64,000 nucleotides of DNA, taken from contig NW_025936040.1 in NCBI RefSeq assembly GCF_000764305.2, positions 62,001 to 126,000 on the forward strand. The letters run 5' to 3'. The position numbers and the translations under genes are program-made. Shown in pieces: positions 12,491-27,300 of the stretch (its first letter is position 1; every line of letters starts with the position of its first letter). This DNA comes from Hyalella azteca (taxonomy: Eukaryota > Arthropoda > Malacostraca > Amphipoda > Hyalellidae). The notes under the pieces are model-generated. The model saw only the letters and a list, made by a program, of their open reading frames with translations. It searched no databases and was not told the DNA's origin.

Positions 12491-14862
12491 TCTTCGTATT
12501 GATTTTAACTGATGTCGTCGTGTGGAAGAAGATAATTCTCTCCGACTTGCATATTTTCACTCCAAATTCCTTAAAGGCTTAAATTTCTTAAACATTAAGT
12601 AACATTTTACGATGTATGTATACATAGTTTGTCTTTCAATCATTGGTCTAGGGTTTGTAAAATTAAGTTCTTTTATGCAAAATATGTTTAGCACGAATAC
12701 AAAATGCCCCCGATAATCATGAATAAATCTTAGCAAATAATGCTATGAATGTTCTTAATACTGTACGTTCGTATGAAAAAATCTCCATGCTCAGAAAACA
12801 CTCGAAATTGAAAAAAAATTCCCAAAGCAAATAAAAAACTGGTACGTTAAATTACCTTCTCCCTTGCGAAAAATATAATCTTGTTGCAAATCAAACGCAT
12901 TCCCCAAGCGTTGTGCGGAGTGACACGCTTGCAATTATGATGAACTCAATATGAAAAGGAATAACTCGCGATAATATGAATTCCGATTGAATTTTTATGA
13001 GGTACTCGTATAAACACTTGCGGCAAATAGCGCGATTGTCAGGGCTAGAAGAGCGATTGACTGTAAACTTTAATTAATACAAATTCTAAATTTACTATTC
13101 GCAGAATTGTTTTGTTAATTGGAAATATTCAATATTATTATGGCATATTAGTTACTTATATGCTAATTATTCTTTTTTTATTTGTCAATCATATTGTTCT
13201 ATTTCTCTTTCATCATAATATTGTGCGTAATGCAATCAGAAATATCGTTCATATAGTTGTCTTATATAATAACTTTTTCTGTTTTCTGTCTCCAAAACTC
13301 GCATATAAGAGAACTGGTTTAAAATCTGTCAAGAACGTCAGAGCTGCAGGCGACATGAGCGACAAAAGTGAACCATGTTGATTTATTTTAAACTTAATTA
13401 CTCATGAAAATATATAACGATGCAATCAAAATTTGCTCTTCATATTCCGCCTGCAAGTGATGATTGCTCCCAACGCGTTATTTTCACGGGGTTTTTCCTC
13501 CAGGATCAAGTTAATCGACCATTTTTAATTGGCTTTTCTAAAAATATTTGCTCACTCAGGTTCACTTCAACCTTTCGTGTACTTTGTTGTCGTGTTTTTT
13601 TTTTTATTCGGCCTACTAAATTCACATATTTTTTGTCGGATTCATTTACGCATCAACATAGATGTGTAGTCGACACGTTATCAAAATCTTCATTTTGATT
13701 AATTTCGCGAGCGCTAAGTGAATTTCACGAATAAATTGTTATTCACGTTGCTCTGAGTAATTAATCCGATCAATTCACATTTTTGTGACACATTTTCAAT
13801 GCAATCTGTATAACAAATGCGACATTCAGAGCGTTCTGGTCACTCTATCTATAATCACTGGAAACTTCTTCATGCCGTTGATCACATTTCAAGCAATTTA
13901 TTGGCATTGCATCGAGTCCATTCACTATTAAGCTTGCTCAAAACGCACAAATTTCAAATGCATTTTAAGGTTTCAATTTATGAAGCTAGGGTGGCGCCCG
14001 AGGTAAAGAACGAGGCCTAGTGGGTCTCCGGGGAGCCATCGTTTCTCGGGTGTTGGGTTCTGGAAATGCTACGGTAAAGCGGTGCCCCACATTCACCTTA
14101 AAAAAACATTTAAATTGCACTTAAAGTTTTGATCATAATTTAAAATGATCAGTTTAACAGGCTTAGAAAAAACAGGCTTTTAAAGGCAGTTGAACAGGCT
14201 TTAAAAGACAGTTGAAGTTCGTTCTGTTCGATATCATTCAACATAAAAATTGACAAATTTATGTATAGGAAGATATAGCAGAGGAGAATTCACCTTAGGA
14301 AAATTTTTTGCTTTAGCAAAGGAGAATTTCAGCTTATTCGGTTTGAAATTCACTGAAGGCAAGGTCTTATTAAATACTTCTCCTCTGATGTATTTCGATC
14401 TAAAAATACACGGGTTGCATCAATGAAATGAGCATATTACATTAATTGCCTGTCTATTATGCAACTATCTCCTTTAAAGAACTAGTACTTATAAACTTGG
14501 GCACGCACAATATTTAATTTTAATGCCATCCTCATATAAGTATTATATTTACTGCAGACACACATTCTTTGTAAAACAAGTAAAAGATTTTGGGTAATTT
14601 CTGAGATTCATCTCTGTCAAATTGAGAATCAACATTAAAGATGATTTTGCATTGGCAGCACCTGAACGAAGTCTAAAATGTAACATGTATTTGGCCATTG
14701 CATGATATATGGCCTGCCACCTACGATCGCTGAATGATTATCGGAGAAATATAAAGATCTAGCCGCAAGTTAGGGTAGCTTATGTACCAAAGAGACTCGC
14801 TTGGACTGCTAAGCATTATTGTCGTTATAAATGATCGTCAATATAAGTTTACCGGAGCCATG

Positions 14863-15290
14863 AGCTGTGCACCTGAAGAGGGCAATGTTGTGCACCTGGT
14901 GAGCACAGCACTGTGCGCCTTGTGAGCGCAGCGCTGTGCACCTGATGAGCGCAGCGCTGTGCACCTGATGAGCGCAGCGCTGTGCACCTGATGAGCGCAG
15001 CGCTGTGCACCTGATGAGCGCAGCGCTGTGCACCTGATGAGCGCAGCGCTGTGCACCTGATGAGCACAGCGCAGTGCATCTGATGAGCACAGCGCAGTGC
15101 ATCTGATGAGCACAGCGCAGTGCATCTGATGAGCACAGCGCTTGCATCTGATGAGCACAGCGCAGTGCATCTGATGAGCACAGCGCAGTGCATCTGATGA
15201 GCACAGCGCAGTGCATCTAATGAGCACAGCGCAGTGCACCTGGTGAGCACAAAGCTGTGCACCTGGTGAGCACAAAGCTGTGCACCTTGT
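14863..15290. repeat. 23-bp minisatellite
   Basis: About 18 copies of GTGCACCTGATGAGCGCAGC plus GCT, with a second half in which GTGCATCTGATGAGCACAGC plus GCA dominates, so the array is a fusion of two variant blocks. Long minus-strand frames across it are repeat artefacts. Reverse-complement units contain TCAG|GTGCAC. Confidence 0.95.
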
Positions 15291-17865
15291 ATACGTAGTG
15301 CTCGGCCCTAAATGATGTCGGCGCGGCAAAGTTGCGGCCAACTTTTCGCTCCTCATAAGACCAAGCAGCTGAGTTAGGCGGCAATAATGCCTGTTATTCC
15401 TTAATTTATGGAGAGCGCAGGCTCAGTTGCCGGATTATCCTCGAATGTATCGTGAAATAATACAGAAAGTTGGAATAACGAATGACTAAGAATTTTTAAG
15501 TTGGTGTTTGGTAGGTATTACAGGTTATTCACTGTCTTCTCTAGTTTATATGGTGAGACGGAAACGCTGTCAAAAATTGGTGAAGAATTTCGAAATTTAA
15601 TTCTGGGAATTGAAATAATACTTTCATTTTTATCAGCAATAAGTACAGTTAAATTCAATTTCTAGGTCAATTAACTAAATTACAAAGTACAGTTACCAGA
15701 AAAATTTTGTAGAAGATTAAAATTAATTAAAAACTTTTTCAGATGATGTATAAATAATTACATATAGTCAAGAACGATTTTTCTGTACCGTCGTTTTGAC
15801 CTGATATAACAATAATCCCGATAACTTCGCTTCTTTAGTTCACATCAACCATCGCCTTATTCATTTATTATTGATTTTATTTAGAAATTTAGAAATCATG
15901 AAGTGATCAATATTTCAGACGCTGTAGACCAAAGATCCAGCCAGGAACAAATGAAGCCAGTTCTAGAGCCCAGGAAAAACACTTTCATGAAGCATCGATT
16001 TTCGATTATCTTCCCGTGTCGTCAACCTTCCCTGAAAACGACATTTAGACAAGTTAAATTTCATGACTGCTGGACATTGACACCTGCAATTAGAGTCACA
16101 TTTCGATAAGGTTACATTTTGCATGATTTTACCTTCAAGATATCTCCTTATTTTGCGGTGCATTCTAAGAAGGATTGGATAGCCAACGGCTTAATGAAGC
16201 AAGTGTAAAGGAAGTTATGCACAATTTGCATAAATAAAGATAAGAAATAATTGGAGATGAGTCTTAAAATATCAATCTACAAGCAGCTAACGATGATTTT
16301 TTGTTTCCGATATTCAATTACAAACGTATTTCTTTTGAATAATAAACCATAATTTTTTCATGAATAAATAACAAAAGAAGTTTATATGGTCAAGTTTATG
16401 CCTTATTTTCATGGATTTTGAGTTGAAAACCATAATAGAAATATCAGGACTATAGTTCAAGCTTCAGCTTAATGGACATTTATATGAAAACTAACTCAAA
16501 TTGTCATGTTAATGAGAAAAATATCCGAAAAAATGTATTTTTTTCATTGAATTCCTCTTCTCTTAATCTTTATAGCTTCTGTACATCACTGCAGGGTCTC
16601 AGATTCGTTATATTAGCAACAACTGAACTATTGACTATTATCAAGTGACGAACTTAATTGCGATGGCATTGCATTACTAATAATATTACATTAATACTAA
16701 TAGGCTGGGCTGATTACCTTTTTAGATGTGCCGTCACTTTATGATAAAGAGTCATGCACCAAAACCACGCATTTTACACATTAAAGATATTTCGGTTGAT
16801 TATGGATATTTTAACTGGAAGTTCACTTTTTTCGGAAGTAAAGTATGAAACTTTAAATATTTTATGTCATGGGAAATAAGTGGAGGTATTTGAAATTGCG
16901 ATTTTTATATGACATCGGCATTTGTGAAAAATATTAAAAAAACATTTCTGACATATTATCCTCTTTTTTCAAGTCACTAATTACGCAAACTTAATTGAAT
17001 TTTTAGTAAGCTTTGCTCCATAATCGAGTATTTCCCGAAAAAAAAACGTAGAAGCCCATTATTACTGCGTGTTAAGCCCTAATGGCTTAGGCGAAATTTC
17101 GACACTCAGGTTTCAAGGAGTTTTATTTGGGTAATCTTGAAAACACAGTTTCTGCAAGTGTGACATAAGAAATATTAGCTATCTAATACACAAGATAAAC
17201 AAATATAAGCAAAATTAAATCCAAGTTAGCCAAAAGAATATCATATCAGAATCAATAGTGAATGACTAATAAATTGCAGGACAAAACTCACCGAAGTATT
17301 TCGCCACTAAAGAGGTTTGAACTACGAATGACAATTTATGTCGAGGTAAACTTCGGTCGGATGACTGAAGGTCTAAACAGAAAGATTACGTGAAGCGTAC
17401 ATGTGAAAAATTGCGATTACAGCGGATTGCAAGCAAGGTCAGTGAGGCGCGTTCAAAACGCAAGTACAGAGTGACAGAATAGAACTTTTATCCTGTACGT
17501 GGGTCATCACGACACAGTTTGGCCCAATAAAATTGCGTAAAGGAAAATGTGTCACTACTTAAACAGTATAGTCAATTTATTGCTCTGAATGCTATGTTAG
17601 TTACCTCTCAAATTTATTTAAATTTTGATCTAAAGAAGAAAAGCTTTTAGAACTAAAACCGATGAAAGATTTTCGCAGAGTTGCGTTTTTTTCGGAATAT
17701 AAATTGTAATGAATTATAAGATAGTTGGACCTAAAAAAAAGAAGGAAACAGTACTCACAGTATGTACATGTGATAAGAGTTCCTAGTACAGGCGTAATAA
17801 TCTTACTGGTCAGGTGCTCATAGACTCAGTATTGTTGTAAAAACCTACATGTGTTGCACCGCCTT

Positions 17866-17945
17866 CTTAGTCATCCTAGTGACCTTCGTCATCCTAGTGA
17901 ACTAGTCATATCCTAGTGGCCTTAGTCATCCTAGTAACCTAGTCA
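17866..17945. repeat. Short TCATCCTAGTGACC repeat
   Basis: Five imperfect units of about 16-17 bp with the core TCATCCTAGTGACCT. Confidence 0.8.
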
Positions 17946-18429
17946 AATGCTCCTATTGTATATATTAAAATAACGATCGTGTTTGAAGTTTCGTTATTGA
18001 CAACTTTAATGCCTCCGAGCGTGCTTTGAGTAGCAACAGAAATACTGCTGTCCAGAGTTGTCAAGCTTTGCTATGAAATTATATGATTTCAAAAGAATTT
18101 AAATAAAAAATCTAAGAAAATAAAACATTGAACTATAATTGTATTCGCCTTTCAGTTTTTGATCATGTTTATAAGGCAAGACTTTAATCATTATCTTAAA
18201 ATCAAAAATAAAACCCACAACATACGCCATCTTCTGCTAATGTAACAAGCTACCTCTTGAGCCCAGTTGTGATATTAATTTCATTTCACATGCGTTCATT
18301 TTCCATTACTTACACTTTAAATTCGCTCATTTTCTTCATTGCACGAATCCAGCATCCTGCATGCTCCAGTTCACTGAGCTTCCTCCATCTTTCCTTGGTT
18401 GCTGGTCGTAATTTCTGAGATTTTACCGA

Positions 18430-18730
18430 CGATTGCCATCACAATTCACGAAAATCTGTTTTGCCTGAAATTTTTAGCGCATCAAGTGAAAGTAAAGTAA
18501 GACGGCGCGAGAGTGCATTTGCATGAAGCTCGCCTCGTTTACGGAGCGCCTGGCAAAAAGCACAATCCGTGTAAGCAGCGACGGCCATGAATATTTCATG
18601 TCGCGGGTTGGCCAAATGCACGCGAGTTGCGCACTCGAATTCTCGACCGCAATGAAGAGGCCAATAAATAGCGAGCCGCAGTGCCGGCCTCGTGAGCCGG
18701 GAGCCTGATGGACCAAATGGACCCATCATG
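18430..18730. promoter_or_regulatory. GC-richer island with open frames on both strands
   Basis: About 300 bp enriched in CpG. Frames are open on both strands (minus 18439-18729, 96 codons; plus 18523-18708, 61 codons), as expected for GC-rich sequence with few stop codons. Neither has recognisable protein features. It includes CCAATAAATAGCG at about 18660. A regulatory element or an unrecognised exon are both possible. Confidence 0.2.
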
Positions 18731-19852
18731 TGTGATGCTTCGCTTTACTTCAGGTTCCCAGGATACCAAGTAAAAGCCTGCTTCAAACATAGGTGATGAG
18801 GGTGCAATATTGAACGCGTACGTAGCATTGAAAATACGTATTGCGAATGTTCGACGCTCGCCGATGCAGTATTAGCTCCTGTGCAATTCTGCGGAAATGA
18901 TGGCAAATACCTATAAGAAATTTGTAAATACTTCTTTTTTAAGTTCCAGTTATTTATTAGAATAAATTGATTTGATTATAATACTAGTTTTATGTAGCGT
19001 CACAGTAGGTGTTGGTGGACAGCAATATGCAGTGAAAATTCGGGGTGATTCCATTGGGTTCATATATTTATATATATATAATATCGGAGAGTTAATTAAA
19101 TATGGGTTGTATATACCGTAGGCTTTGTGCGTAGTGTAATTTGGATCTCGCATACATTTCCCTCTTCAGAATAAGGGCACGCTATAATTAGAGTGTGAGA
19201 ATGATTTCTGAGCAAACCAAGAAAGTGGTATGCTTGTAAATTCATGGTAAAACCTAGGAAGATATAATTCTTGCATAGTTTGTTTACGGATCACTCACCA
19301 GCACCTTTGCGAACCCAAATCATTTTCAAACGATGATTGAAGCACAAAATTCAAGTGAACATGTAATAAAATCCCCGATCTTGTTCGTTTTCCATCAGAA
19401 TATATAACCTAAAATTAAAAGGCTACTCAATGTTCGTGAACAATCGAAAATCAACTCAGTAAGCTCAAGTTATTTTTCTCTGCCAATAATTTAAATGTTA
19501 ATTCGGGATCATAGACTTCACATCAATCTGCCACAACCACTTTGTTTTTCAGCTTACGACAGCCAACAAAGCAAGTTTTTAATCCCATTAACTGCCGGTC
19601 AAAACTGCAAAAAAATTTCCAATCTTTTCATAAAAACTTGATTTCTTGACATGAAATTGAGCGGGCACAGAAATGCAATTTAAGCATCTGAACGATGCGC
19701 TTGGAAGCATGTAACGAATATTAGCAGACTAAGATATAACTTTATAGACTGGGGGTAAAGATGCATGCATTGATAAAAGAATTAAACGACTCTGCAGTAT
19801 TTCTGCGAGGCAGTTTGAAGTGTGGTTAATGCCGACGCAGCAAGAAAATTTT

Positions 19853-20252
19853 TAGTTACAATTTTTTTAGTGTTTCGAAATAAAATTTATGCGTTATTTA
19901 TATTGCTACGAATTACAATTTATGTGTTATTTATAGTGTTACGAATTACAATTTATGTGTTATTTATAGTGTTACGAATTACAATTGATGTGTTATTTTT
20001 ATTGTTACGAATTACAATTTATGTTTTATTTTTAGTGCCATGAATTACAATTTATGTTTCATTTTTAGTGTTACGAATTACAATTTAGGTGTTCCTTTTA
20101 CTGTTATAAATTACAATTTATTTGATAGGTTCATTGCAACGAATTACAATTTATTTGTTACTTTTAATATTACGAATTACAATTTATGTGTTTTTTATTG
20201 TTACAATTACAATTTATGTGTTATTTTTATTGTTATGGATTACAATTTATGA
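19853..20252. repeat. 33-bp minisatellite
   Basis: About 12 units with the core TTACGAATTACAATTTATGT and a TTATTTTTAGTG spacer. The length is divisible by three, giving hydrophobic repeat frames that I do not call genes. Confidence 0.92.
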
Positions 20253-22494
20253 TCCGGGACAAGCCCAAACAATGTGGTGGGCTCGTGAACCATGATTTAC
20301 TGGTGGTTGTGGTACGGTTAATCACTAACTGGACACAGAGCCACAGTTATGGTTCGGGTCGGACAGACGCGAGCATTGGTTTGTGTATCCATGATTATAC
20401 CGCATGGCGGCTGGACTGAAACACTAATCGTTGGTTGGGATCCAAGATAATTATAGCAGAGAAAGAAAATTGCCAGGTTAATATTCTGTTCCGGCAAATT
20501 TTAATACTGAAATGAAAATTTAAAAACATTTAATAGCTTAATAATATAGCACGATGTGAATACTTTGAAGAAATTCAAGGTCAGATCACCATTAAGCAAC
20601 TATGTAATATTTCTTTAGGATTTTATGAAAAAATAAATTCTAATAAAATTCTTGGAGCTTGAAAAACGAATAAATTATTATGGTTATTTGAGGAAAAACT
20701 TTGAAAATTCACTGCTTCTTGGTAAAACGATAATCTACCTAACACAAATAATTCAAAAGAAAAAATTTCTCTGCTCTATTAGGTTTCATTTTGGAAATCA
20801 TAACAATTTTGACGTTGCCGATTTTAAAAATACTATCATTCATTAGCAAAATAATTAATCGTTGTTTTTAAAAAGTTAAAAATGTATAGAGATAATTCGT
20901 TGTTCAATTCAAAGCAAAAATCTAAATAAGCAGGCGTTACTTCCGAATGTTCATAGCACAACTACACGATACGGTTTAAATCAAAATCCCACTACCGATC
21001 TCCTCAATATTAGCATACAACAAGTTACTCGGAACTAAATGTTTACAGAATGCAACTTAGTGTTTCATGCGCAGCGTAATCCGCATGCTTCAATTTTAGT
21101 TTTTGCTGAAAAATAATTTTTTAAATAATTGGATGCATTCTCAGACATAAATAATTATTCTCTGTTATCTAGAATAATTTTTCTTGCTGTAAAAAATTTA
21201 AATTGATGATCGAAATTTTTATGTAAAAGGAATATATTAGCCTTTAATTATATTGATCCTATTCATTAAGAAAAATTAGCTTCTTGTTCACATTGATACG
21301 CTAGCATGGCATTTACATTCATCACCATCATCCTTAACGATTGACATGCAGATGACATTAAATTTCAAGATCCTACAACAGATTTTTTAATGTAACAAAC
21401 TTGGTTGTATTAGGACGAACTTTAAGGCAGTAATAACCTGATTGAACATTCAAACAATAAATTATTCAGACTGAATGTATTTTTTTAACGTGTCACAGCA
21501 CCGCAGGCCCAAAGCCCGTGTTCTGCACAGTGTTTTGTTTGAAAATTCCTGACAAAAACCGTAGCCCAAAAGCATGATTTCGAGTTCCTTTTTCTTGCCA
21601 AAATTAATTCGGAGAGCGCCAACCGAATAAAACACTCACTGACACTCATTAAGGCTCGGAATGAGGTGATGTTATTGCGGTCTCATTAGCACAAGACGGT
21701 GATGAGCTCAACGCTTTAGCCTGATTGAACTCACCAGTTTAAGTAAAAGCATTAATGAGATCAATAGTCTCTGAAAATGTCGTCGGTGTTCTAGACCTTT
21801 TTCGTACGCATCTCATATTCCCTCCATCATTAAGCAATTTTTCCAAAAAACAAACTGAAACGTTGGAGGGTATTTCGTTTAATTCTGTAGCGTAAACTTC
21901 AGTGTGCATAAGCATTGCTCGATGCTATCGTGAGTAAATTCCAATTCCAAACTTTTCATCATACTTTAAAATTTATTAAATTCCATGACAGTTCTAACTT
22001 TCAACTAAATCAATTTTTCAGTCGTAAATAAAGTTAGAATTTTTTCTCATGTTGATCGAGCGTCGTCTGAATAATCATCATTTATGATGTTCGACTTTGT
22101 TTCGTGTTATTTGGAATTGTTCCTCAAATAATGGGAATGCCGAATCATGGCACTCCTGTGGACCAATTCGAATTAAGTATACCCATACTGGAATGAATAA
22201 AAGAATTTTGCTCGTTTAAAGTTATTTCGATAGAAAAAAAAGAATTGTTCGATTATATTGCTATGTTTAATGTTATTAAATCGAAATTACACTACACAAT
22301 TAGTGTGATCCACTCAGCTCGATGATTACCATCTTAATTATTTTGGCGCAATTTTTCTCTGATTTTTTTTTGCGGCTTCACCTATATAGCATAATTTTCC
22401 CTGGAAATCCCTGTAAGATATTTTAATTTCAATGACATTGAGCTTCAAAAGTTTTGATGAAATTAAGTTACGATTACAAGCAAATTTTAATAAA

Positions 22495-22615
22495 AAACAA
22501 TTTTATTGACGAATAATTTTTAATAACAACAAGTTTTAATAACAATCAAATTTTTAATAACAAGCAAGTTTTATTAACGACTAATTTAATAATAACACAG
22601 TTTTAATTACAAAAT
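22495..22615. repeat. Degenerate TTTTAATAACAA repeat
   Basis: AT-rich units of CAAGTTTTAATAACAA with variable spacing, about six copies. Confidence 0.6.
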
Positions 22616-24089
22616 ACATTTCTGTGTTCAAAATGGACGCTTGCTGAGTTGGTAATATATTCGTACATATTCCATCGGAAAATAATTCTCAGTGAATAAT
22701 TTTAATTTCTATGAAAATCATTTACTATTTGCTGGTGCAGGAGGTTTAAATTCAATGTAGTTGTTATTTTCTTGGTTTTACTGGTAATTAGCTACAACGC
22801 ATTAGATTTATTACCTAATTTAATTATATATGTCAATTTTACTAATAATTTATGATTTTTTTCGTTCCAAAGAAATCTTTTGCTGATATTAATTCATTTT
22901 TCAGAGTCCCTTTGATTAAGAAATCAGAATTTGCAGTTGACAATAAGAACTTATTTCAATAACATCGAGTTATTTAACTCGAAATTCCTATTAATATTGA
23001 GCATATAGTTTTATTTCTAGTATAATAACATACAAAATGTAACATGACATAATAATTTAATAATAATCTTCATGTTTTATTCAAGCCTGTAGGTAAAAAC
23101 TACCGTCAAATGAACAAATGAATGGACAAAGATATTTTAATCAACGACTTCTGAGATCAATGAGTGAGTAGTCACGTTCTTCCTGTATAACAATTCAACT
23201 CTGAACTGGCCCTTCCAGATGAAATGACACGGATGGATGATTCAACGCCGATATCTATACATAGTTTGCTGTTAAAGTGCGTATCACGAATGCTTTTATT
23301 GAGTTACCCATATTGTTGACAATCAAAAGAATGGTGGCGACTACTGAATAATAATTCAATAAAGAAATGAGCGAGAACTGAATAATAATTCGGTCAACGA
23401 CGAAAATTTTTAGCTATCATATTGCTGCACGCACATTATAACTTTTGCATTGTATACTTGCAACCAGCGTATTACTTAATTTGGGGCATACGTAGTCATC
23501 ATAGAAATCATTTCTATAATTTTTTCAAATTTATCCAATAATTAATAATATTTTTGAATTCATTTTTAACAATGTTGCATAATTTAGTTTCAAAGTCCCA
23601 TTCAGTTTATCATTATTTTTATGGTAGCTGGAGGCATTCCACACTAATCTGTCGATTTGAATTAGTGAGAGCGTGCATCTACGAAGTAAAAGATTGTAAT
23701 AAGAATATGATGAATACATTAACGACAATCGATACCAAATATCGGAGGGCGTCATCATTATTCAATCGGCATACCGAGCTCCAAAAATAGTTTGCAGACG
23801 AAGAATAATTCTAATTTATTCATCATTGGTGAAATTCATTTCCGCAGAGACTCTGCATAAATTTTGGTATTTGTTTCCAACTCAGATGTCCCCATTGACA
23901 GCGCTGCACCACAGTTGACAACCCACAATATTACTGAGAAATTTTATGCATTTCATGTTACACGCAATGGCACATCGGCCAGTCTTTGCCATGGCGCTCG
24001 CGTGACTTGCTGGTCGACCGTGCCTGAGATTATGGCTTGATTGCCGCACGCAACCCCACGTCATCTGCCGTCCGTGCTGCGGTGCTGAT

Positions 24090-24310
24090 GTCTTCCTAGT
24101 GCCTACACCACGTGAGACATTCTTCCTGTAATGTATTTAACATGAACAATGAAAAGAGACGCTTACAATAGCCTTATAACCTGATTATAGTGCCTTCCTG
24201 ATGCCTGGACCACGTGAGACATCGTTCCTATAATGCATTTTCAACATGAGCAATGCAAGAGACGCTTACAATCGCCTTATATTCTAAAACTAAAGTGCCC
24301 TCCTGGTGTC
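24090..24310. repeat. Tandem duplication of about 102 bp
   Basis: CACGTGAGACAT recurs at 24109 and 24211, followed in both copies by a CCT(A/G)TAATG block, an ACATGA(A/G)CAATG block and AGAGACGCTTACAATNGCC. A partial third start lies at about 24294. Confidence 0.85.
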
Positions 24311-27300
24311 TGTATTGGGACAGTTATCGGTAATTCTAAAACTGACATAACCGAAATTCAGCACCTATAATTTAGTATCGGAGGATATTTAGGGTGCCCG
24401 TATATAACATAGATATAATATATCAATAAAAATATTTCTCAGAGTAACGGAAAATTGCTGCAATATTAAATTTAATTCGTCGAGCCCATACAACAATCAA
24501 ATTGCTTCTAAATCCGATCTTCTATAAATTTTAGCGGTGCGAGGCAACGGAATTCAAATAGCAAAGGAAAATTCAAGTCGCATCGAAATTAAATTTGGCT
24601 TCATTCAAACTTCTAATATGTTTTCTTTTGGTATGTGACTATAAAAATATATATTAATGAATTATATATTGATAAATTTGATTTAGCGAATATGTAGATT
24701 CGTGATCTCAGTTAGGCTGAAATTCATGGCAGAGTTCGGGATTTGATCGGGCAGTCGAGAGCCAGGTCTCGGTGGTCGTGTTTCGTTTAATCCGCTTACA
24801 GGATTAAGAGTATCAGCAGGGATTAGGCTTAGCATACCTCAGCAACTTAACGCACAAACTTATGCATTCGACATTGTACTCCCAGCGATGAATCAAAAAT
24901 ATATTGCAAGCTACTTTGCACTGAATTTTTTTTTTTTCAATAATATAGTACGGAAAGTAATCAATAAATATTGGAGGGCGCATGGAAAAATCAATTTAAA
25001 TACAAAAATGTGACTACAGAGAGAAATTTTAGAAGGGCTTTTTCGGACCACACTTTGAGAGCCAGACTAAACAGCTCTAAATATTATAAGAATTTTTATT
25101 GTGAACATCAGGTAAAGATATGATGCTAAACGTAAATAATTCTCAGGCCACTGGGAAGTGAGCCTGAAAAATTCTCCACGCTCCGCAAAAAGAAAGGGTA
25201 AAACATTTTTTCGGTTTGGTACACCTGTGTGCAATTTCTCGAAGCGTGTTGCTGAACTTCCCAGGTCACAAAAAAATATCATTTTCGTTTGTTAATAAAA
25301 GGTTCATCTTAGGCAACTAAAAAGTTTCCTAATAGAATGCACATTAACATTTTTCTCAAATAATCAAATATTTAATGATATAATAAATGAAATGAATAAT
25401 GTATGAGATATACGTACTACCGTATTTGGGATCTGTATTTCCTCATATATACTCGTTAATAATGTATTTAATGACCAATTTATATTTATTACATTTAATA
25501 GAAAAAATATTATTTTCTTTACTGTTCAAGTTCCAACTCAAGAGAGAAAGAGAAAACGAATACGAAGGGGCTTTATAGTAGTGCACAGACTGTCACACTC
25601 GGGTATTCTTGAGTATATTCAAGAAAATTAAGCGAGAAGGGAGAAGTGCCGTCAGCGTGGGACTATTTTTTTTTTTTATTTAGGGATGATGAACACGCTC
25701 AGTATAATTGAAGGATCCTATTATCCAAATAATGTCACACACATGTGCGCGTAGCACTGATACGTCCTTTTACCGGGCTAAACTGGGTCAGGACGACCCA
25801 CAAAACAGCGAAAAGGACATCGCTATCCGTCTAAAGTCTTACGCATTTTTTCTCGTCTCATTTCCTGAGTTCCGCAACACATCGAGAAAAAAATTTCACG
25901 TTGACAGAAATTTTCTCGCATATTTTACCTAGAACAATGCTGGACGAAAAAAAAATATAATTTTTCGTTGAGCATAACAATGCTGTTTGAAAAAAACTTT
26001 TTTGCTGCGTTAAAAATATGAACATTCAGTGTAGTGTTGAGCAGTCGCGGCCCTCACTCTCACAGCTGCTCGACAGGCATCACGCTATGCTTAGAGTTAT
26101 GACGTGAATAACCAATGGAAGTTAGAGACGAGTTGGAGCCCAGCTCCTAGGAGGACCAAGTTTACTGCCTCCGACTTTACGAAGACATAAAAATGCGGCA
26201 CACACGTAAAGTTCTTGTCTTCAGCAATACAAATATTTCACTTCAAAATTTTGCATTTGCATCGTAAAAAATTTATAATCGCATAAACATTGAGTGACGT
26301 TTGAGGTGTAAAATATTCAGCGACTTCCAAGTTTGATAAACTAAGCGTTACTGCCGGCGAAAATTCAAAGCTCACAAAGATGTCAAAATTACACTTCAAA
26401 ATTAAAAAATTCCTGAATACAATTGTGCAGTGAAATGCCTTCTGAAAAACTTTAAACTTATTAAGCGACTCAAGCATTCCACACACAAGAAAATAAGTCA
26501 GTGGAATACATTTTCTGATACTTGACGTCTTCACGGTGCTAGTGAAAGGGCAAAATTAGTAATATCATTTATTATTCGGTTGTCAGTTGGGAGTGGCTAT
26601 TTTACTTTACTTCAATACAACAATATCTTTCCTTGCATTATTTTTTTATAAAAATGAAGATTTTCTTAGCGTAATCTTTACGAGTTCTCGAAATTATTGT
26701 CTATTAAGTTCTTTCAAACCTCACGATTTTAGTGGTTTGGTCTGACCAACGATGATTCAGTCTTCCAGAGATAGCGATGTTAAGCCAATAAATAAATCGT
26801 TTTGACGTTTTCTTAGAGTTAAGTGATTTAATTTCCAATTTCAATGTTTCAAAATCCTGTTATGCACATTTGGTAGCGAAATGTATAGAATAAATATAAT
26901 TGGCTCCTACTGCTATGAATTGGTCAGAGTCTATGTGCAAATCGAAGAGCTCTCTAACAGCGGAATCAGGTACCGTAGTGCATGGCACGAGCAATTTTTT
27001 AAAATAAATATTTTATTAAACACATACTATTCAAAATTTACCGCATTACATTTACTATTTATCGCATTCGGTAATCAATTACCACGTCCCATTTATTTTT
27101 TAAAACTTCATTTCATATTGTAAACTGCTGCCATTTTAATCCATAGACGTAAAAGTTAAATAGAATTTCATTGTAAACACATACTAGAGAAAGCTTTTCA
27201 TATATTTCACGCTCGAAAGCATTTACTTCTTGATTGTTAAGGTAAATTCTTGACTTTCATAATCTCATTGCGGTTGGCATTAAAGCTCAACACACTTTGT

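Noticed and set aside
14275..14390. Inverted CAGAGGAGAA / TTCTCCTCTG pair about 105 bp apart
   Set aside because: Identity does not extend beyond about 10 bp and there is no second copy, so it does not qualify as an element.
14809..15356. Three overlapping minus-strand frames of 135-172 codons
   Set aside because: A 23-bp repeat that lacks stops in all three frames; the same peptide motif cycles between frames.
18439..18729. 96-codon minus-strand frame in a GC island
   Set aside because: Both strands are open here because stop codons are rare in GC-rich sequence; no domain, acceptor or donor was convincing.
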